Shown piece after piece: positions 63,499-64,000 of a stretch of DNA of 64,000 nucleotides (position 1 is its first letter; the number at the start of each line of letters is the position of its first letter). This DNA is from Eubacteriaceae bacterium (GTDB lineage: Bacteria > Bacillota > Clostridia > Lachnospirales > Lachnospiraceae), in the NCBI GenBank assembly GCA_902363805.1, contig CABJBF010000001.1:749466-813465 (forward strand), in the 5' to 3' direction. The notes under the pieces were generated by a model that saw only the letters and a program-made list of their open reading frames with translations, did no database searches and had not been told where the DNA came from. Both the position numbers and the translations under genes were made by a program.

Positions 63499-63849
63499 AT
63501 GATAAAAAAAATAGCCATTGTACCCTATGTAACTAATGGGAGAAATTCACAGGTTGGACATGATGGACATTTTAATATTTTTAAAAAAAAGAGAAGTACT
63601 GTATTAAAAGAATATTTACAGTCTGCAATTAAAGCAAAAAATTGGGAAGCGGAAGTAATTGTTGATGTCAATCACGGAGATTTACAATCGCTGAAACGAG
63701 AAGGAGTAAACTTGTTTTTAATTCCAGAAGATATTGCTAGGTATATAGACTACAGCAGTGTTAGTAAGGATGAGTGTTTCAAATTAACACATGATGAATA
63801 TGAAAGCGGAAATATAGATAGAGTAGTGAAATACATAGAAGAAAATTGA
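63499..63849 (+). CDS. Hypothetical cargo protein of element 2
   Basis: 116 aa: MIKKIAIVPYVTNGRNSQVG, a central GDLQSLKREGVNLFLIPEDI, and an acidic C-terminus. The pattern of a strand, a basic stretch (FKKKRSTVLKEYLQSAIK), then strands and helices suggests a small Rossmann-like or PTS-IIB-like fold, but I recognise no family. AAAGGAG lies before the ATG at 63499. Past it the window ends in non-coding sequence with a weak hairpin (about 63976-63996). Confidence 0.5.
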   Translation: MIKKIAIVPYVTNGRNSQVGHDGHFNIFKKKRSTVLKEYLQSAIKAKNWEAEVIVDVNHGDLQSLKREGVNLFLIPEDIARYIDYSSVSKDECFKLTHDEYESGNIDRVVKYIEEN

Positions 63850-64000
63850 AACATAATCTCTTAGAGGAGCTTATCAAACTTAGAATTTGAAAGGAGACCA
63901 GCTATGAAAAGTCAACCATAAATTAGTAAAAAATTTCTTTTTCATATCGGTGGTAAAAAAGGGTAACTTTAATAGAGCTCCCTTAGGGTGCTTTTTCAAA

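Overview
The window is a low-GC Firmicutes chromosome, most likely Lachnospiraceae. Three things suggest this: AT-rich host genes, a spoIIID next to an mreB-type gene (a sporulating Clostridia lineage), and a four-subunit pyruvate:ferredoxin oxidoreductase. A Lachnospira/Eubacterium eligens-like organism is my guess, but the species cannot be fixed from the sequence alone.

From 1 to about 42.6 kb the window is core chromosome, all on the plus strand. It holds citrate synthase (cut by the window edge), greA, a WYL regulator, a PAS protein, a drug/metabolite exporter, paaK with an ACT protein, pyrophosphatase, aminopeptidase P, a DUF2798-like protein, spoIIID, mreB, recD2 and a ComF-type gene. 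The classic rpmG-secE-nusG-rplK-rplA-[L10 leader]-rplJ-rplL-rpoB-rpoC run follows. After it come a queuine-salvage pair (radical SAM enzyme plus YhhQ-type transporter), porCDAB, a flippase, an alanine/Na+ symporter, and the str operon rpsL-rpsG-fusA-tuf. Regulatory RNA is visible throughout: two L1-binding stems, the L10 leader, large terminators, and a hairpin over the spoIIID start.

From the 3' end of tuf to the window end there are two tandem integrative mobilizable elements. Each begins with its own copy of the last codons of tuf plus a terminator. Each then has the same control block: a minus-strand HTH repressor, an operator array, an excisionase-like protein and a tyrosine integrase. 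Each carries a replication module, a conserved oriT-like hairpin, a MobV/Pre-type relaxase and a TnpV-like protein. Element 1 (about 42,568-56,846) is complete. It replicates with a CHC2 primase and a VapE-like helicase and carries a defence island: an EcoRII-type restriction-modification set with Vsr, followed by a type II CBASS operon (cyclic-nucleotide synthase, Cap2 E1/E2, Cap3 JAMM peptidase, two-TM effector). Element 2 (from about 56,830, running off the end) has a RepA-like ATPase and poorly characterised cargo.

The most striking observation is a near-perfect CIRCE operator, the HrcA heat-shock repressor site. It lies just downstream of a sigma-A promoter in front of the CBASS operon, which predicts that this anti-phage system is wired to the host protein-stress response. 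The effector, two membrane helices joined to a Rossmann/SAVED-like domain, also deserves attention.
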